Assembly: GCF_000619925.1 (NCBI RefSeq)
Contig: NZ_JHVB01000012.1
Span: 1 to 64,000 of the forward strand
Length of the DNA: 64,000 bases
From: Treponema sp. C6A8
GTDB lineage: Bacteria; Spirochaetota; Spirochaetia; Treponematales; Treponemataceae
Direction of reading: 5' to 3'
Shown here: one piece after another, positions 60,428 through 64,000 of the stretch
How the letters are laid out: every line of letters begins with the position of its first letter
How positions within the stretch are numbered: position 1 is the first letter of the stretch
The notes under the pieces: generated by a model
Told to the model about the DNA's origin: nothing
Seen by the model: the letters and a program-made list of their open reading frames with translations, nothing else
Databases searched by the model: none
Position numbers and translations under genes: made by a program

Positions 60428-61523
60428 GTTTTTTTCTTAGGTCTGTAATGTCTTCTTGGGAAAGGATTCCGGCATTTATAAAGTAATCGCTCAGGGCCTG
60501 CTGAAGGTTCGGGATTTCTGCCGGGGACTTTCCCAGAAGTTTTTTATATGAATATTCCAGAAGGCGAGGACTTCTGAATTCACCAAATCCTGCAAGCGAA
60601 GTTTTAAAATAATCCTGTGTAATTTCCTGCCAGCTGGCGCCGCAAAGGGCTGCCAGAATACTGCTCATTGTTCCTGTCCGGTCTGAACCAAGCCGGCAAT
60701 GGATATAAAAGGGAGCAGGATGATTTATTATAAATCTTGCAATTTTTTGTACGGTCTGACCGTATTCTTCACTTTGAGGTTCAAAATAAACTGTTTCGTA
60801 GGACGTATCTATAATCAGCTGATTTCCTGCCTTGCGGATTTTCTTCATAGAGTGGAAAAATCTTTCTCCAAGCTCTTTGTTAAGGTTTTCATCACCACAG
60901 AGAGTAATTACTGAACGGATTTTATTTTTTGAAAGCGCCTTGTTTACAAGTTTTATTCTTATATTTTCAGTGCTGAAAGAAGCTCGTGATTTTTTGTAGG
61001 GATGATAGCCTCTCCAGAGTTTTGTCGTTCCGGGAACTTTTCTCACATTTGAAATCCTTGCCCTTTCTTCAGGTTTTTTAAGGTCGATATTGCAAAGTTC
61101 TTCGATATTTTCCAGGTATTTTTCATTTTCTTTGATTTCCGGGATAAATGATTTATCAAGAAGAATTACAAAATTGCTTCCGAATTTCTCAGGGGCGTGG
61201 AAAAAAGCGTTTTTACTAGCCCTTTCAGAAAGAGGAGTATCTGCTGTCACGTAATCACAGTTTCCATTTTTATAATAAATAAGAAAGTTGAATTCTGGAA
61301 AGCCGATATTACCTGGGGCAGATACTTCCTCATAAGGTTTTGTTAAAATCCAGATGCCTTCCGGGCTAAGTTTCATTTCAAAATCCGGATTTTTCCGCCA
61401 GAGAGTAAAGCTTGCAGTAACTGTAATGCTTTCTATGTTATCCGGATCTGCATTGGAAACAGCGAAATTTTTTAAGTTCAGTTCAAAAGTAACAGTTTTT
61501 CCGATGTCCGAAAGTTTATACAT
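60417..61523 (-). CDS. Tyrosine/dual-specificity phosphatase with N-terminal beta-sandwich
   Basis: A 368-residue protein. The Cys-X5-Arg loop is HCRLGSDRTGT (Cys276, Arg282), with upstream WRGYHPYKKSR (170-180) as in DSP/Siw14-like enzymes. Residues about 10-125 look like an E-set or glycogen-binding (CBM48-like) beta-sandwich: ITVTASFTLWRKNPDFEMKL, EGIWILTKPYEE, FNFLIYYKNGN. The arrangement suggests a phosphatase guided to a polysaccharide or protein partner, but the CxAGxGR glucan-phosphatase signature is absent. It follows the second chemoreceptor by 3 nt. No signal peptide is seen. Confidence 0.75.
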   Translation of the reverse strand: MYKLSDIGKTVTFELNLKNFAVSNADPDNIESITVTASFTLWRKNPDFEMKLSPEGIWILTKPYEEVSAPGNIGFPEFNFLIYYKNGNCDYVTADTPLSERASKNAFFHAPEKFGSNFVILLDKSFIPEIKENEKYLENIEELCNIDLKKPEERARISNVRKVPGTTKLWRGYHPYKKSRASFSTENIRIKLVNKALSKNKIRSVITLCGDENLNKELGERFFHSMKKIRKAGNQLIIDTSYETVYFEPQSEEYGQTVQKIARFIINHPAPFYIHCRLGSDRTGTMSSILAALCGASWQEITQDYFKTSLAGFGEFRSPRLLEYSYKKLLGKSPAEIPNLQQALSDYFINAGILSQEDITDLRKKLTS

Positions 61524-61526
61524 TCT

Positions 61527-63347
61527 TTACACCTTGAATTTGTTGATTTCGCCGGTTACCTTTTCAATACTTTCCATATTCTGACGACTCTGGTCATTTA
61601 TAGCCTGCATTGAATTGTTGATGTCGCTTACTCCAGTAGACATTTCATTCATACTGCCAGAAATCTCGAGTGTAACAGAGGCAAGTTTTTCCATTTCGCT
61701 CTGGATTTTTTCCCCGCCACTGGACATTATCTTTGCACCATCTTTTACCTGAGAGGTAATTGAATTAATCTGCTGCATTGCATCAAGAATCTGCTGACCT
61801 CCGGCACTCTGTTCGTCCATTGCGCTTTTAATTACAGCTTCCTGATTTTTTACGTCCTGTGTATTTTCAAAAATAATGTTGAACTGGTGCTGAATTTCCT
61901 TTGAATCTTCGGTAACTTTTGCAATTAGTTCCTCAAGACCGCCAAGTACAGTAGAAATTTTCTTACTCTGTTCGTTAGAATCTTCCGCAAGTTTTCTGAT
62001 TTCATCTGAAACTACTGCAAATCCTTTTCCAGCTTCCCCTGCGTGAGCTGCTTCAATTGCTGCATTCATGGCAAGAAGGTTTGTCTGTTCGGCAATATTC
62101 TGAATAATTGAGGTGGCTTCCATAAGACCTTCCGATTCTTCAGAAATCTGATGGATGGTATCTGCTGTCTTCTGGACAATTTCGCGTCCATTATCAGCTG
62201 AATTGGTCAGCTTTTCTACGGCCAGCGCATTCTTTTCAAGAATTTCTGTTACCGAGCGGATATTTGCTACCATTTCTTCGACGGCGCTTGTAGATTGAAC
62301 AACACTGTTGGACTGTGCTTCAATGCTATGGTTCAGGTTTGTAATGCTGTCTGAAATTTCGTTCACAATATTTGTATTCTGCTCAACGGCTTCTGTCTGA
62401 TTTGTAACCTGACCTCTGATGCTTGAAATATTGCTTGTAATCTGGTTGAGGGCAGAGGCAGTTTCTGTCATATTGTTTGAGAGAACTGTTGCCGCATTTT
62501 TCATTACAGAAGATTCACCCTGAACTGTCTGCATTGTGCCGTCTATTTTCTGCATCGTGCTGTTAAAGTAATTTGCAATGTCTGTTACTTCGTCATTTCC
62601 CTGAACAGGAAGACGCTGAGTTAAATCACCTTCACCTTCTGATATATCCTTAAGGATTCGGGAAACATTTTTAAGCGGACGAATAATTGTACCGCATACA
62701 ATCTTCATAACGATAATTGTTGTAAGAAGACCAAGCACAAGGGCGAGTGCAAGCGTGATGTAAATGGAATTATCGGCTGCATCAACAATTGAAAGAGGAA
62801 TTACAAAAACGTAGTCCATAGGTACGTAAAGGTTTTCAGACTGATAGCTTCGGATTTCGTATTTTGTGCCGTTAAAGGTTGTTCGGTACCATACTTTGTC
62901 GCCAAGTTTATAATTTTCAAGCCCAGCAAGATTGTGATTGGCAAGTTTTTTATTCTCGTAGGAAGAATCCAGCTGGTCGATAAGAACAGTACCGATTTTA
63001 TCTACAACGATGATTTTTTCATTTACTTCAGATTCATCATGTGCAATTACACCTGCAAGGAAGGCTTTAAATGAAGCAAAATCTTCCATTTGATTAACTG
63101 AGCCGCTCAGCATTGCAATCTGATTCATAATCAGAGGCTGTCCGGCCTGTTCGAGTCCATGAAAATACTTGTTGATTGCAGCATCGGTTGTAGCCAGGTT
63201 CTTTTTTGTAAGCTTTGTGTACTGTTTTTCGTCAATTCCGGAAATACGATAATAAAGGGCTACACCCATAATCATAAGGATAAATGTCATCACAAGCGAT
63301 GCCCATAAAATAATCTTAAAGGAAATAGAGGTTCTTTTCTTTGACAT
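61527..63347 (-). CDS. Methyl-accepting chemotaxis protein (Cache-HAMP-MA)
   Basis: A 606-residue chemoreceptor. TM1 is near 11-31, a single-Cache-like periplasmic domain follows (about 40-190; [13 protein letters not shown] strand [20 protein letters not shown]), TM2 about 192-215, then HAMP and the signalling coiled coil with [24 protein letters not shown] tip ([20 protein letters not shown]) and [14 protein letters not shown]. It is different in its sensor from the receptor at 39481. It is followed by the phosphatase gene. Confidence 0.92.
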   Translation of the reverse strand: MSKKRTSISFKIILWASLVMTFILMIMGVALYYRISGIDEKQYTKLTKKNLATTDAAINKYFHGLEQAGQPLIMNQIAMLSGSVNQMEDFASFKAFLAGVIAHDESEVNEKIIVVDKIGTVLIDQLDSSYENKKLANHNLAGLENYKLGDKVWYRTTFNGTKYEIRSYQSENLYVPMDYVFVIPLSIVDAADNSIYITLALALVLGLLTTIIVMKIVCGTIIRPLKNVSRILKDISEGEGDLTQRLPVQGNDEVTDIANYFNSTMQKIDGTMQTVQGESSVMKNAATVLSNNMTETASALNQITSNISSIRGQVTNQTEAVEQNTNIVNEISDSITNLNHSIEAQSNSVVQSTSAVEEMVANIRSVTEILEKNALAVEKLTNSADNGREIVQKTADTIHQISEESEGLMEATSIIQNIAEQTNLLAMNAAIEAAHAGEAGKGFAVVSDEIRKLAEDSNEQSKKISTVLGGLEELIAKVTEDSKEIQHQFNIIFENTQDVKNQEAVIKSAMDEQSAGGQQILDAMQQINSITSQVKDGAKIMSSGGEKIQSEMEKLASVTLEISGSMNEMSTGVSDINNSMQAINDQSRQNMESIEKVTGEINKFKV

Positions 63348-63399
63348 GAGGATAATTATAATATGTTACTTCAAAAATTAATAGAAAGCTTTTAGAAGT

Positions 63400-64000
63400 T
63401 TACTGTTCTTCCAGAATAACCAGATCCCAGTCTGCAATTTCAATTTTGTTGCCGGTAAAATAAGGCTTCTTTGTGATTATATCAACGCAGTCCGGGAAAG
63501 GATTATCGATAAAATAATCTTCACTTGAATAATTGAAAATATAGTGAACCTTTTTACCTCTGGAATTTACTCCGTTTCTGATGATGACAGGAAATTTTAC
63601 TGGGTAAAGTGGAATTCCAGCTTCTTCGAGCGCATCCTTTAAAACTTGAGAAAAAACTTCAGGCTGTGTCTTTGTAGCAAAGTAATAGGCGGTACCTTTT
63701 CGGAACTTGTTTTTGGTTATGGCGGCATACTGAGACCAGTATTTGTGCTCGTAAGTTGAAATTATCTGAGCATTTTTATTTTCCAGAAGTTCTGCATAAA
63801 CCTGTGCAGGATAGCCAAGAACTTTTGCGTCACCTGCCTGAGTAATCATAGAATATTCCATGCCAAAAACGTCGGTAAGCTTATATGGGTGAGGGGCATC
63901 GTATACGGTGCCTTTAGTGTCAGCGTAAAATGAACGGAATGTTGAAAAGAGAACGCCGCCGTCCGCTACAAAGTCATAGAGCTTGCCGGCATTTTCCTGA
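63400..64000 (-). CDS. GH42 beta-galactosidase, C-terminal part (runs off window)
   Basis: The frame is open from the window end at 64000 to the stop at 63400, about 199 residues. It begins in the trimerisation domain (LYDFVADGGVLFSTFRSFYA, then GTVYDAPHPYKLTDVFG), followed by the C-terminal beta domain (KKVHYIFNYSSEDYFI; WDLVILEEQ). These are hallmarks of GH42 beta-galactosidases, which release galactose from oligosaccharides. The catalytic TIM barrel and start lie outside the window. An internal ATG at 63861 is not a real start. Confidence 0.85.
   Translation of the reverse strand, partial: QENAGKLYDFVADGGVLFSTFRSFYADTKGTVYDAPHPYKLTDVFGMEYSMITQAGDAKVLGYPAQVYAELLENKNAQIISTYEHKYWSQYAAITKNKFRKGTAYYFATKTQPEVFSQVLKDALEEAGIPLYPVKFPVIIRNGVNSRGKKVHYIFNYSSEDYFIDNPFPDCVDIITKKPYFTGNKIEIADWDLVILEEQ

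Overview
The window looks like DNA of a host-associated Treponema-type spirochaete. The evidence is AT-rich coding with frequent G-rich Shine-Dalgarno sites, two large Cache/HAMP chemoreceptors, several spirochaete-style lipoproteins with loose lipoboxes, a Treponema-like rpsU, and proteins resembling treponemal families such as the MetQ/TpN32 family. The genus call is inference from protein resemblance; no rRNA gene is present to settle it. I see no rRNA, tRNA or CRISPR array.

Layout. 0.1-2.3 kb: a four-gene minus-strand operon (GyrI-like, DUF3781, SAP/DUF6434, ClbS/DfsB) divergent from a WYL regulator that has a palindrome in its promoter. 3.3-8.9 kb: acetyltransferases, a membrane-tethered LuxR protein with a membrane partner, and decayed DNA (IS66 remnant, internally deleted DUF4143 ATPase, HxlR remnant), plus a flavodoxin-like reductase. 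9.0-12.4 kb: secreted or unknown proteins and a second flavodoxin-like reductase. 12.5-14.7 kb: folE, then a Y-family DNA polymerase with a YolD-like partner. 14.7-18.6 kb: a complete plasmid-type replication and partition module (parA, a small DNA-binding partner, a Rep_3 initiator) surrounded by more than 20 copies of an iteron with a TAGTCG core, and by a second repeat family. 18.6-21.5 kb: a copper operon, csoR-copA, in which a CopZ domain is fused to CopA behind its own internal ribosome site. 21.6 kb: luxS.

22.1-35.7 kb: one tightly packed 12-gene minus-strand operon. It encodes a two-subunit formate dehydrogenase, molybdate uptake (modABC), and most of molybdenum-cofactor synthesis (moaA, moaC, a MOSC-Mog fusion, moeA, a MobA-MobB fusion, a MoeA-like protein with a Cys-rich tail, fdhD). 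MoaD and MoaE are absent from the window. 35.8-39.4 kb: an unknown protein plus an ankyrin lipoprotein, rpsU, and a prepilin-peptidase-like protein. 39.5-45.4 kb: a chemoreceptor coupled to a sugar-binding lipoprotein, then a methionine transporter (metQ, metN, metI) whose MetQ is circularly permuted. 45.5-49.7 kb: a large SH3-domain lipoprotein and a C11 peptidase lipoprotein. 49.7-51.7 kb: a peroxide-defence operon (glutathione peroxidase, atypical thioredoxin reductase, OhrR-like regulator) with a matching operator. 51.7-64 kb: an HD-GYP phosphodiesterase, an SbcD/SbcC-like pair with a coiled-coil protein and an M16C peptidase, a tyrosine phosphatase, a second chemoreceptor, and the 3' end of a GH42 beta-galactosidase running off the window.

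The most striking observations are the circularly permuted MetQ, the plasmid-type origin in a window that also carries rpsU, the CopA-CopZ fusion with an internal start, the pairing of two cyclopropane-hydrolase-related families under a WYL regulator, and a thioredoxin reductase that has lost its NADPH-binding motifs.
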